Origin: Nigrospora sphaerica
Lineage: Eukaryota > Ascomycota > Sordariomycetes > Amphisphaeriales > Apiosporaceae
Assembly (NCBI GenBank): GCA_018287875.1
Contig: JAGVVL010000017.1
Span: 2,542,001 to 2,606,000 of the forward strand
DNA: 64,000 nucleotides
Direction of reading: 5' to 3'
The first letter of the stretch is position 1. Every line of letters starts with the position of its first letter. Under the pieces are notes generated by a model, which was given only the letters and a program-made list of their open reading frames with translations, searched no databases and had not been told where the DNA came from. Positions 36,403 to 46,556 of this stretch are shown in pieces. A program made the translations under genes and the position numbers.

Positions 36403-36497
36403 GCCGAGCTCGATCTCCTCTCGAAAGCCGAGCTTCGATCTCCTCTAAAAGCTGAGCTTCGACCTCCTCTCGAAAGCCGAGCTTCGATCTCTTCTAG
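36403..36497. repeat. 25-bp tandem repeat inside the transposon
   Basis: About four copies of a 25-base unit (GCCGAGCTTCGATCTCCTCT plus CGAAA), with small variants and one unit a base short. It lies in the left third of the element, beyond the transposase C-terminal remnant. The period is not a multiple of three, so it is unlikely to be a coding repeat. Confidence 0.85.
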
Positions 36498-36859
36498 GAT
36501 ATATTCCGTGGCATCTTCGAGTCGGCGAGTCGGACAGGAAGTCGGGGCGGAGACTCGTGGAGGTCCAGACGCTAATAACTCGGACATAGCTTCAGACATC
36601 GGTGTGTCGGCTAGGGGTTCGCGTCTGTTTGCAGTGTTGTGATGCCGCCGCCTCTACACGAAGTTGTAGCTCCGCGTGCCTTAGGGGTATAATTGAGACA
36701 CCCTCGAATGGCCAGACGGTTGCATCAGTACATATTGCTGGACCATTTCGTTTAGTTGCGGTTTCAACGGCCTCAAAGCCGCTGGGCTCCTGTCGATTGC
36801 TTGACCGTGGTAAAGAGGACTTGGCAGCTGTTAAGTCGATACGCTGGCGAGCTCTTAAA

Positions 36860-38527
36860 GGAAAGGTTTGGCACCACTTCGGACTAGGTGCCAATGAGAA
36901 TGGAAGTCCCCGAGATAGAGCTTTACCTTCGGATAACAAAGCCTTAAGTGTGTGAACGCACTGGCAGGCCTTGCGACCGAGAGAATGCGCCTGCTGCAGC
37001 ATGGTAGCGGACCGCTTATCGGGAGGAGCTTCCGCTGCTCTTCAACCTTTCGAAGAGCTCTCATGATACCCAGCCCCGTACCACACCATAGAGTGGACCG
37101 GACAGTTCAATCGGGGACCGAATCTGCTGCTTTGCCTGGTTGGACCTTAGTTCTCCAAGTTGGTTTATCAACGCGTGCTTGATAGCCCTCTAAGCCTCAA
37201 ATAAATCAAGTGTTAATTTTTTAAATGGCTTTTAAGAAGAGCATTTAATGCCTTCAACGCGCGAAGTGACAACATTGCCGAAATGGCAGAGCTGTCAACC
37301 TGCGCCTTCACAAGCTTTTCCTTATATAAGTCGAGCCACGTCTCCTTAACGTAGGCCACGTCCCGAATATGTGTCGTAATATAGCGCTGTTCAAATATAC
37401 ACACGGGTGTTAAATATTTCTGTAGGAGAGCGAATAATTTGGTGCCAACGCTGGTAAAAGTTGTTCCACTCTTTAAGGCTTGCAGATCTGTCGGCTTGAG
37501 TCTCGGAGTTGTGGCTAGGTAGCAAATGATAGCTGACAGTAACAAAGGACGGCTTTGTTCGCATGCTAAAGCATAGCAATGAAGTAGCAGAGGAAAGCAT
37601 ACTTTAATCGCGTTAATGCAAGCAAGACATCGATCGGTAAGAATAACTGAAGGTGGGCGGGATTCTGATTTCGTAGAATGATAGTAGACGCTCTAAAGCC
37701 CAAATGAAATCTCTCTCGCTCTCTCCACTAAGAAATGCGAATGCGATGTAGAAGACCGTTAAGAAGCGTCTACCCCGATTATATCTAGGAGCGGCATTCG
37801 TACTTGTTCGTTTTGTAGGTACAGTCGAGAATCAAAACATCCGGATAAGCTCGAAGATAGTTCAGCGACTTTGGATGCGCGAAAAGTAAAGCCTTAACGC
37901 GGTTCTCCGAATCGAGCTGTAAACGGCTCCTTAACCCTTCACGGTTAAGCTGGTTAGCTAGGGCATTGATCGTGCTCTGCCCTTCGCATATCTCGCGCCT
38001 GCTGTCCGCGATACGGTTGTAGATATCTTGCTGCGTTGCAATGGAACCCGTGTTCTGGCGTATGTACGTTCGAATCTCCTTAGGTGGGACGCCAGCATTC
38101 GAAAGGCTGAGAGGCGGGTCTTCGTTTCGGTATCAAGTGCGCGATGCCTAGGATGGGCGGATGGGTGTAGACTCGGCTCGTGGTTGTGCTGGGCAAACTG
38201 CGGATCGGGCCGGTGTCGCAATGTCCATGTATCCCCGCCTCGTGATTCTTTTGCTAGCACCGAGAACGGACAGTTGTTACTGCGCGTAGATGTTTTTCGC
38301 TGGCGGGCCTTTCCGGAGGCGTATTCGCGGCATGACCGATCACATGCGTACACGACCGAGAGCCTGCCAGTCTTCTCCTTTGTTGACCTTTTTGTAACGA
38401 AGGCGTAACCTCTAGTGTATGCCCACTTGTTGATAGCTGTGACTAAGGCATCTCGGGACTCGTAGGTGCTTTCTGGAGGAAGACAGTCGTCGGGGAATTT
38501 TTGGTGGATATTGGTAATAGCTGCCAT
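36860..38527 (-). pseudogene. Frameshifted MULE transposase
   Basis: The N-terminal frame starts at 38527 and stops at 37958 (189 residues). It carries a FAR1/WRKY-GCM1-type DNA-binding domain, with RGYAFVTKRSTKEKTGR, YACDRSC and FAQHNHEPS. A frame change near 38040 leads into the catalytic part: LLFAHPKSLNYLRAYPDVLILDCTYKTNK (about 37930-37800), then MPLLDIIGVD and FAFLSGESERDFIWALERL in other frames (about 37800-37680). EWNNFYQRWHQIIRSPTE (near 37450), then VAYVKETWLDLYKEK (near 37330) and HFGNVVTSRVEGI (near 37270, another frame) follow. The C-terminal zinc-knuckle-like remnant and GDFHSHWH lie near 36890-36990. At least four frame changes separate these pieces, more than introns can explain, so the gene is dead as read. 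Confidence 0.9.
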
Positions 38528-38607
38528 TGCAAGACAAGTCTTAGGATGGTGATGGTGACAAAAGTAACACGCGAGCGCGTCTCAGCGCGTTCTATAGCGC
38601 GTAAAGT

Positions 38608-38710
38608 GTGCGATGTCGGCCGGAACCAAGGCACGCTAAGCTATAAACAGAATCCGCACGGGTCCCGTGCGATTTTATCCGCACGGGTACCCGTGCGCCT
38701 ATTGGGAGCC
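38608..38710. repeat. Right 103-bp terminal inverted repeat
   Basis: It is the exact reverse complement of 35722-35824, with both internal palindromes. The two ends diverge at the 104th base. Confidence 0.95.
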
Positions 38711-38719
38711 CTCCCGAAG
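38711..38719. repeat. Right target-site duplication
   Basis: CTCCCGAAG, the second copy of the 9-mer at 35713-35721. It marks the insertion point 180 bp before the COX15 start codon. Confidence 0.9.
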
Positions 38720-38898
38720 CGTGTGGCTGAAGCTACGCTGGACGTGCTGGACCCTTGCATGCGATGCGGCCTTGGCACTTCGGCTTTGCAAATCGAGCCG
38801 CAATCGTTCGATGACGGCCCGCCCACAATGTGATTTGATGAATGAAGCCTCCCCTCCATCCCCAGGGCCTCATCGCGAGGGCTTGACCACCAATCACC

Positions 38899-40361
38899 AT
38901 GACGCTCCTCCTCCCCGGCCTGCGGCGCATAGCCATGAGGGCTCCCATTGCCCCGTTCGCGTGCCGTCCCTGCCTCGGTCCGCAGGTCGTGTGCTCACGA
39001 CAGTCACCGTCGGCTTCGGCATCGCGCATCCTGCGCCTCGTGCGGCATGCGAGCACCGCGTCGCCCGCCGCCGTCGGTAGCCAGGTGGCCTCGGCGGCGG
39101 CGGCTCCCGCCAAAGCCGCCTGGCCCGAGGTCAGCTCCAAGTCGGTTGGGTACTGGCTCATCGGCAGCGCCGTCAGCGTCTTCGGCATCGTCGTCTTTGG
39201 CGGGCTCACCCGTCTCACCGAGTCCGGGTACGTGCCGCTCTCCCTGCCCCCCGGCGTGCCCCTCGACTGACGCGTGAGCATGCCTGCAGCCTGAGCATAA
39301 CAGAATGGAAGCCCGTGACGGGCTCGCTTCCGCCGCTCTCCCAGGCCGACTGGGAATCCGAATTCGACAAGTACCGCGCCTCGCCCGAGTTCAAGCTGCT
39401 GAACTCGCACATGGACCTGGCCGAGTTCAAGAAGATCTACTTCATGGAGTGGGCGCACCGCCTGTGGGGACGTTTCATCGGCATGTCCTTCGTGCTTCCC
39501 ACCCTGTACTTCATCGCGCGCCGCCGCGTGACGAAGCGCGTGGCCGTCAACCTCGTAGGCATCAGCGGCCTCATCGGCTTCCAGGGCTTCATCGGGTGGT
39601 GGATGGTCAAGAGCGGGCTCAAGGACGATCTGTTTGCCCCCGGCAGCCACCCCCGCGTGAGCCAATACCGACTGGCGGCCCACCTGTCGACCGCCTTCGT
39701 GTGCTACAGCTGGATGCTCTTGGCCGGTCTTGGCGTCTTGAGGACGAGACGTCTGTTGGCCGACCCTGCGGCGGCCGCCAAGACGATTGAAGCCCTCAGA
39801 AACCCTGCCCTGGCGCCGTTCCGGAGGTCGGTCCTGGCGCTGACGGCCTTGGTCTTCACCACGGTCGTCTCGGGCGCGCTGGTGGCGGGCTTGGACGCTG
39901 GGCTTATCTACAACGAGTTCCCCAAGATGGGCCTGGGCCTGACGCCTCCTCGCACCGAGTTGTGGGATAGGTTTTACTGCCGCGCCGAAGACGGGTCGGA
40001 TTTGTGGTGGCGCAACATGCTGGAGAACCCGAGCCTGGTCCAGCTTGACCACCGCATCCTGGCCACAACCACCTTCTGCGCCATCCTGGCCCTGTTTGCC
40101 TATTCCCGCCGCGGCAAGGTAGCAGCGGCCATGCCCACGGACGTACGAAAAAGCATGCTGGGCGTTGTGCACCTCGTGTCCCTACAGGTCGCTCTGGGTA
40201 TCAGCACCCTGATCTACATGGTGCCTATTCCGCTGGCGGCCGCCCACCAAGCTGGCGCGTTGGCCCTTCTGACGGGCGCCCTGGTTCTGGGCCAGCGCCT
40301 CCGCGTGCCAAGGCCTGTCCTCGTCTCGCTCGAGAAGCGGTTAAAGATGCCGCCGCGGTAA
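38899..40361 (+). CDS. COX15: COX15, mitochondrial heme A synthase
   Basis: Cox15 oxidises the C8 methyl of heme O to the formyl group of heme A, needed for cytochrome c oxidase assembly in the inner mitochondrial membrane. The model has two exons, 38899-39227 and 39290-40361, giving 466 residues. The first about 50 residues are Arg/Ser/Ala-rich, fitting a mitochondrial presequence. Family motifs are [27 protein letters not shown] (split by the intron), FMEWAHRLWGR and GRF, LIGFQGFIGWWMVKSGL, HLSTAF, VSGALVAGLDAG, LVQLDHRILA and LAAAHQAGALALL, the latter two with heme-ligand histidines. The ATG sits in a CACCATG context. The upstream region is cut short by the Mutator-like element, leaving 188 bp between the element and the ATG. 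Confidence 0.96.
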
Positions 40362-41198
40362 GGGCCGTACGAGCAGACCAAAAAAAAGGAAAGCCAAAAT
40401 ATGTAAAAGTAACGGAATGTAGGACTAGTCAATCATCGCGACATCTCCCCTCCTCAGAGGCGTGGCGCCGCCAACGGTTTGCAATACACCTGATGTGGCA
40501 ACACGCTACCGCCTCGTCACCCATATTCCTCCGTTGCCCCGGACAGAGATGTGCCCTTGCGGGATTCACAACTGGACTTCACTGAACTGCTACACAGAAG
40601 GCGTCGAGGCCAGCCATATCCCGCCAAGGACACTTGTGATCACATCGTACTACCTCTCAACCGTAAACTCTACGGGACCATAGAACAGGGCACCTTGGGC
40701 TCCGATCGTACCAGTGGGCATATGTTAAGAATATGTGAAGTACGTGTATGTACTTACCTACCTGGTTCAAGTAGGTATTTGAATGGGCAATCGAGCCAAG
40801 TCTCCGTAGGTATTTATAGTACGCAACTCAAGTTCTTTAGGAGGTATTTAGAGATTAAGTTATTGGGTCGTTGGAGGGTTTGCACTGGAGGGCCGCCTAC
40901 GTAGGTACCTACCTACCTCTTTCTATTTGACCCTTTTCGGTGGGCCTGGCCGGCCAATGCCCATCTGATTGGTTGGTAGAATGCAGCAATGTACCCCTGT
41001 AGAGCGTACAAGCCGATGCAGCACGTTGCACGCATGAACATCATGAATCAAATCTGGACGAGCCTCATTGAACGACGTGTAGAGCCAATCCCACCTTGAC
41101 CTCATTGGGCCAAAAGGTATTCCTTCTTCCGGCACTCTCGAGCTTTGCCTTTAAAAGACGTTCCAACAGTGCGCGTTGGCACCCGTGTGACTCTCAGC
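40362..41198. other. Intergenic, rich in TAGGTA words
   Basis: This is an AT-richer 0.84-kb stretch with many copies of TAGGTA and TACCTA, ending in GTAGGTACCTACCTACCTC near 40901-40919. Such words are frequent in intergenic DNA of filamentous ascomycetes. No gene is seen. It holds the COX15 3' end and the SET gene promoter. Confidence 0.6.
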
Positions 41199-42188
41199 AT
41201 GGGAAAAGGCAACCAGGCGACGCCTAAAAACTGGCCGGCCTCGTTCCCCTACCTGACGCAGCCGTCGTACGCACCGCACCTGACCAGGGAGCAGCTCCAG
41301 GCGCTCAAGGTGCGGGGGGATATTGACGACGCGGCGTGCATCCCGGCGGGGCTGCCGCTGGGGCCGTCGGCGGCGGTGCGGATCACGCCCATTGCGGCGG
41401 CGTCGGACCACCCGGCGCGCGGGCAGGCGGGCCTGTTCGCGGCGCGAGCGCTGGCGCCGGGCAGCCTCGTGGTGCCGTACGTGGGCGTCGTGCACTCGGC
41501 GCGGCCGCCGCACGGCGCCGCCCACGAGCGGTCCGACTACGACCTCTGGCTCGACCGCGACGCCGCCGTCGCCGTCGACGCCGCCGCCGCCGGCAACGAG
41601 GCCCGCTTCGTCAACGACTACCGCGGCGTCCGCCCGCGCCCCAACGCCGAGTTCCGCGAGGCCTGGGACCCCCGCCGCGCCGAGCGCACCATGGCCGTCT
41701 TCGTCCTGCCCGCCCCCAAGAAGGCCCCCGGCAAGAAGGGCGCCGCCGCCGCTGCCGCCGCCGCCGCCGCCCAGGGCATCGCCAAAGGTACGTAGTGAGT
41801 GAGCGCGAGCCTGTGACTGCCGTCCGGTATGATTCGCCCTTGAGAATTTCTGTTGGGGCCTTCTCTACCTTCTTGGGCACATCCCCGCCATCCTCTTCCT
41901 CCGTCCAACTACCACATATCGGGAGTGTTTTCTTCCTTTGTGGGAAACTGCATTGTGCGCTGGTTCCTCATTTCCCAATTGTCAGGCGACCTCGAAGGTA
42001 CTTTCTGTTCTCTGAGGACATTGTTAGTACAGTGCTGTTTCTTGCTTGAGAAGAAAACGGAAACAGAGCTAGCCTTGACTAACTGCCCTGTAGGTGAGGA
42101 AATCTGTGTAAGCTACGGCAAGGGCTTCTGGGGAAAGAGGAAAGAGGAGGAGGAAACTGAAGCGGACACCGTCGAGGAAGGTGAATAA
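41199..42188 (+). CDS. SET-domain protein, putative protein lysine methyltransferase
   Basis: SET domains transfer methyl groups from S-adenosylmethionine to protein lysines. The model has two exons, 41199-41787 and 42094-42188, giving 227 residues. The SET fold starts near residue 70 with GLFAARALAPGSLVVPYVG and continues with SDYDLWLD. The cofactor motif is EARFVNDYRG (equivalent to RFINHS) and the C-terminal block is GEEICVSYGKGFW, completed across the intron. An insertion before that block is Lys/Pro-rich and ends in ten alanines. The 306-nt intron is long for this window, but its branch site (TTGACTAAC) and TAG acceptor are good. An in-frame upstream ATG at 41145 would add 18 residues. 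There is no pre-SET or MYND domain. The substrate is unknown and histone specificity should not be assumed. Confidence 0.85.
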
Positions 42189-42850
42189 CCAAGATGGATC
42201 TGTTGCCTGTTAGCGGTTACCACATATACTGTGGATTATCCACCTCCTCACGAAAACGTACCTCTTTCCTCTCCACTTTCAGCATACTTAGGCCGGGCAA
42301 AAGAATATTTTGGCACAGTCTCGGTCGGGCATGGCGCGCCACGAGAAAAGGGTCCAGGAATAGCACCTTGTGTATGTGAAGAGATATGTCCGCAATTCGC
42401 AGCTTCGGTCACACATTATGGTTCCGCGATACAAGCCAGCAAGTCTGAAAAACATTGCAGAACCCCGTCAATATGCTTGTTCACCTTGAATCGGATGTTT
42501 GTGATGTAGGCTCCTTCCAGGTTTGGGTTAGCATTGTTGGCTTCCTACACTGCGTACACTTATAAGAGCCACCCTCCGATGCAGAAAGACCGGGCGCATT
42601 TCATAAAATGGTTGGCAGCATTCATCTTCCGACAGGTTTTGTAACTTCCATCTTCTAAGAGGCTTGGAAACTTCGCCTCCTGATAGGTTTGACAGCTCAT
42701 CCTCACAGAGGTCAGACGACACTATCCTTCCCTCTTGAAATTTATACCCCCATGTCCGTCCACATCGTCCTTTATACTCCTGGAAGGTTTTATAGTCGCC
42801 CATCTCCCTAAGCCTCCAGCTATATACGCTCATGACTTGTGGAAATCACA
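42189..42850. other. Intergenic stretch with a degenerate 25-bp repeat
   Basis: This 0.66-kb stretch holds the SET gene 3' end. About four to five diverged 25-base units occur between 42601 and 42745. No coding frame is recognised. Confidence 0.55.
42605..42745. repeat. Degenerate 25-bp minisatellite
   Basis: Read on the minus strand, consecutive 25-base units begin with GAGGATGAG, GAGGCGAAG, AAGATGGAA and GAAGATGAA and each carries an AACCT or AAGCCT core near its end. The units are diverged. A 25-base period is not a codon multiple. Confidence 0.65.
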
Positions 42851-43845
42851 ATGGCATCACCGCCCGGAGAGTACACTGGCGATTGTTACACCACCCTCGG
42901 CGTGCTTGCCGACGCCACCAAGGACGAGCTGTACCGCACATATCACAAAAGGCGCTCAGCACTGGTTTAAAACCACAGCAGTGGAATGAGTTGAACATGG
43001 CCGTTCGCACACTTAAATCACCAAGAGATCGATATGTAAGCACACAGCTGTCGCGGCGACTCTCTACCCGTTGGGGCCCGTCTCCTCTCCCCTTTTCTTC
43101 GCGGCACTTGCCATCGAACACCCACACAAGCTCGCTCGTCTCTGCAGCATGACATCTCTAACCACAGTCGCCCCAAACACACACTCTGCTTGAGGTGGAT
43201 GCTGATTCCGAGGACTACAGGATGTGCGGCTCCGTAGCGCACGGCTAGGTATGAACCCCAGCAGCGTCGAGAAGTCCTGCCGCTGCCAGGCCAAGACCAA
43301 GAGGATCACCAAAAGAGAAAGCAAAGCCGGGACCAAGCGACAGGAATTACCAGAAAGCCAAGACGCCCGGCAAGAAGCGAAAGCTCTTGGGTGACGCAAG
43401 TTTCTGGCAGCAGCTGGTCGGAGAAGCACTCCAACATATCGAGTCTCGTCTCCTTCGCAAGAGCCACGACTTTGTCTGTGCTGTCGCCACCTGCCGCCGG
43501 GTATCAAGCCGATGGCCGGAATATGCTACTAGATTGCAAGCAGTGAACGCCATCGGCCAGACCCGGATCGCGGCCCTTGAAGGTGTGCGGCGCGATTTGG
43601 TGGAACACTTGGAGGGACACTTGAAGGAACCGCAGTCTCGGCCCTGCAAGGAGGGTAAAGTTCCCTTGATCGGCATTGCTACATTGACGAGGATCACTGA
43701 TCAACTACAAAAACCCCAAGAGGTTGCAGAAAAGACGGTAACGACCACGGCGTCCATCGACAAGTTGGTCGAGCTTCTGCAGTGGACCAAGATCTCTCGA
43801 CAAGACCATACACATATTGGGGTCATCGGGCAACACGTTGGCTGA
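42851..43845 (+). pseudogene. Decayed J-domain (DnaJ-like) gene
   Basis: From 42851 the frame reads a J-domain helix I and II start: CYTTLGVLADATKDELYRTYHK. It then stops at 42968-42970. The HPD tripeptide that J-proteins need to stimulate Hsp70 is missing. A different frame then reads the J-domain end, QWNELNMAVRTLKSPRDRY, up to a GTAAGC donor at 43036. Further on, an open frame from 43255 to 43845 encodes a Lys/Arg/Pro-rich linker and then about 150 mostly helical residues (from LLGDASFWQQLVGEAL), with no family recognised. The pieces are collinear and probably belong to one former J-protein gene. A sequencing error plus unusual splicing is the alternative, but loss of HPD argues against a working chaperone partner. 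Confidence 0.7.
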
Positions 43846-44346
43846 GGAAGACATGTTTCGCCAACAATGGGCAGCCGGTTTGAACGATTGGTACCAGTAG
43901 CCGGTACCGGAATCGGCTTCACAGACACGGGTAGTCAGACTGACGGAGGGGGCCGGACGGTTGTACCGTGGATCGTGGAAGGCATTCATAACGAACGACG
44001 AAAAGCGTACAACTAACTGAAGAATTGGGAGCAGGCATCTTCTACAAAGGTGATATAAGAATTGCATGTCATACGACCGAACCCCGAGTCCTAATTCATT
44101 CCTGGAATTCATCCAATGGAGCCCGGTGGCCCCCAAGGCTTATCGTTCCAATCCGGCTCTGTGCCCTTGTGCGGATATGCGTAAAAAGGGTGGGTGAGAA
44201 GCCGCACCTCCGACAGTCAATAGCGGGGTTCCTGGGTCCTCTGCACCCGCCGTGTAATACCCATCTCACACATTCATTGAGGACGACTGGGAAGAAACGC
44301 ATAGAGTGTCGACTCGGCCACGTGGAATCCTCTTTTTTCAGGAGCC
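43846..44346. other. Intergenic, upstream of the serine hydrolase
   Basis: This is 0.5 kb with no recognisable coding sequence. It should contain the promoter of the beta-lactamase-like gene. Confidence 0.6.
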
Positions 44347-46556
44347 ATGGCCTCGCAAAATGTGTTGCAGGGCGATTTTACGCGGCTGGACAAGGCTTTC
44401 GAGTCGTTCGCGCTCGGCATTATGGACGAGTTCCGCGTACCCGGCCTCGCCATCGGCGTCGTCGAGGGCGACAACACGTGGACGGCGGTGAGTTTTGCAT
44501 CCACGAAAACGCCGCGGACGGGCTCCCATCTTCCGGACTCGTCCGACGAGGGACTCTGCCAGAGCTGAGAAATTGTGTGTGTGTGTACTCAGGGCTTCGG
44601 CAACGCAACACTGCCGTCGACCCCCGTGACGCCGTCGACGCTCTTCTACGGCGGCAGTACCACCAAGGCCTTTACGACGGCCGCCTTCGCGCAGCTCATC
44701 GACGCGGGCACGGTGCCGGGGCTCTCGTGGCGCACGCCCATCGCTACTTTGATTAGGGACGACTTTGTGCTGCAACCGTCGGACCGCTGGGCCCAGGAAC
44801 ACCTGACGCTTGTAAGCAATGCCCGGGCTTCTCTATCACCCCCTTTCGGCACCAGCTCCTTCGAATCGTGCTCTCGTGACTCCTTGTTACGGCCCATATA
44901 GGCCGAAGGAGCCCGGGAACGCGCGCTACGAGAAGCCCCCGTTGGAAACTACTGACGCCGAGGGTTGTCGTAGGAGGATGCGCTCTCGCATCGGACGGGC
45001 TTCCCGCGCCATGACAAGGCGCTGTCGGTACGGTACGGCCCGGACGGGCAACCGGCCACTATGCGCGACATTACCCGCATTCTGCGTGACCTGCCGTCCG
45101 TCGGCGAGCCGCGCGAGCAGTGGCGCTATTGCAACCTCATGTACATGGTGGCCTCGCACGTGCTGCAGACGCTCACGGGCCGCGAGATCGGGGCCACCCT
45201 CCGGGATGGGCTCTGGCGGCCCCTGGGCATGAACGCCACCTACTTTAGCCGCGAGGAGGCTCTGGACGCGCCCGAGGACCTCGCCATGGGCTACTGGTGG
45301 GACTATGCCTCGGCCGAGGGCGGCTTCCGGCCGATCGAGCCCCAGAGCCTGAACGAGGCGTAAGCAGCCCGCGGTCCCGTTTCCCCTGAGGAACTGCCGT
45401 GTGTCCCCGGTCCAACCCGAAGCGGAAACGAGGTCACCCTCCCTTGTCTCGGCGCGAGTAGACACTAATCTTGACCCGTTATAGGAGCGGTGCCGGTGCC
45501 GTCGTCAGTAACGTGGAGGACTACACCAAATGGCTGCGGTGCCTGCTCGACGAGGCGCCGCCGCTGTCCAAAGCCGGGCACGCCGCGGTGCGAACGCCGC
45601 GCATCGTTATGGCCAGCAGCGGCAAGGGGCTCGACGGGACCGTCTCGTACGCCCTGGGATGTAAGCCGCGTTTTGTCTTCGTTATCGCCCCGTTCGGCAT
45701 GAAGCCCTCTCCGCTACACGGTCTATTTGGCCCAAAGGGGGCGTCAAAACATGCTCCCCAGACCCTTTCCCATGGCGGGCCACTGACTCGAAATGCTGCA
45801 GGGAGGGTGGGCACGTACCGCGGCCACCCCATCTACACGCATGCCGGCGGCATGGAGGCCTACGGCGCCAACGTCGTCTTCCTGCCCGACCTGAACTTCG
45901 GCGCCGTCACGCTCGCCAACACGGCGCTGACCAGCAACCTGGTCGGCCAGGTCCTTATCCGGAAGCTGCTCGACGACAAGCTGGGCGTCCCCGAGAAGGA
46001 CAGAATCGACTGGGTCGCTTCGTAAGTCGGGCCATCCGCTTTTCCCCCGCACCGTATAACGCGGCTTCCCGGCCTGGTTGGCCCCGAGCTGACGAAGAAG
46101 CGCGCGAACAGGGGCAAGGAGGCGATGGAGGATGCGCTCTCGCGCTTCGATACTGCCGCCGACAAGCTCTATCCCGGACGCGCCGACCCTCCACGCCCGC
46201 CCACACTGCCGCTGCGCGACTACGCCGGCGTGTACTCGCACCGTGCCTACCACAACCTGACGCTCGAGGCGGTCAAACCGCCGTCCAATGCCCAGGGCGG
46301 GTCGAACACGGTGACAGCGAGCAAGCTCAAGGGGTCGCGTGACGACGAGGTGTGGCAATTGACGTACGACTTTGCGCACGTATCCGGCGAATTCTGGGTC
46401 ATCCTCATGGACATGAAGAACACGCCCAACCAGCTGCTGGGGCAAGTGGCCAAGGCCGAGTTTCGAATCGGAGCGAGTGGCCGTGTCGAGCAAATGGTCG
46501 TCGAATATATGGAAGACGGGAGTGAGGGTATTATCACGTATGAGAAGACTGCCTAG
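44347..46556 (+). CDS. Beta-lactamase-fold serine hydrolase (class C/LACTB-like)
   Basis: The family comprises AmpC-like peptidases, esterases and transesterases. In fungi the substrate is usually unknown. The model has six exons, 44347-44487, 44593-44811, 44974-45359, 45485-45660, 45802-46021 and 46112-46556, giving 528 residues. The SxxK motif is STTK at 69-72, with S69 as nucleophile. The second motif is YCN at 172-174 and the third is HAGG, in the KTG/HTGG position, within the exon 5 block THAGGMEAYGANVVFLP. The C-terminal about 150 residues resemble the DUF3471-like beta domain that follows such enzymes. There is no signal peptide at the chosen start, so it is probably intracellular. All five junctions keep conserved blocks in frame (EDALSHRTGF, SGAGAVVSN, GWRVGTYRG). 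No biosynthetic neighbours suggest a secondary-metabolite role. Confidence 0.9.

Larger units (their letters stand above)
35722..38710 (-). mobile_element. Mutator-like (Hop/MULE-type) DNA transposon, 2,989 bp
   Basis: The element is bounded by 103-bp terminal inverted repeats that are identical base for base (35722-35824 and 38608-38710) and by 9-bp direct duplications of CTCCCGAAG. Inside, the minus strand encodes a broken MULE transposase. The interior is less GC-rich than the flanking genes. It lies between the CDF and COX15 genes, with its right end 188 bp upstream of the COX15 ATG. Fungal elements of this kind include Fusarium Hop. The perfect repeats suggest recent movement, while the decayed open frame suggests it now depends on a transposase supplied elsewhere. 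Confidence 0.95.

Noticed and set aside
38733..40172. 479-codon minus-strand open frame
   Set aside because: It is the antisense shadow of COX15, is rich in Gln/Arg/Gly, and runs into the transposon flank without any motif.
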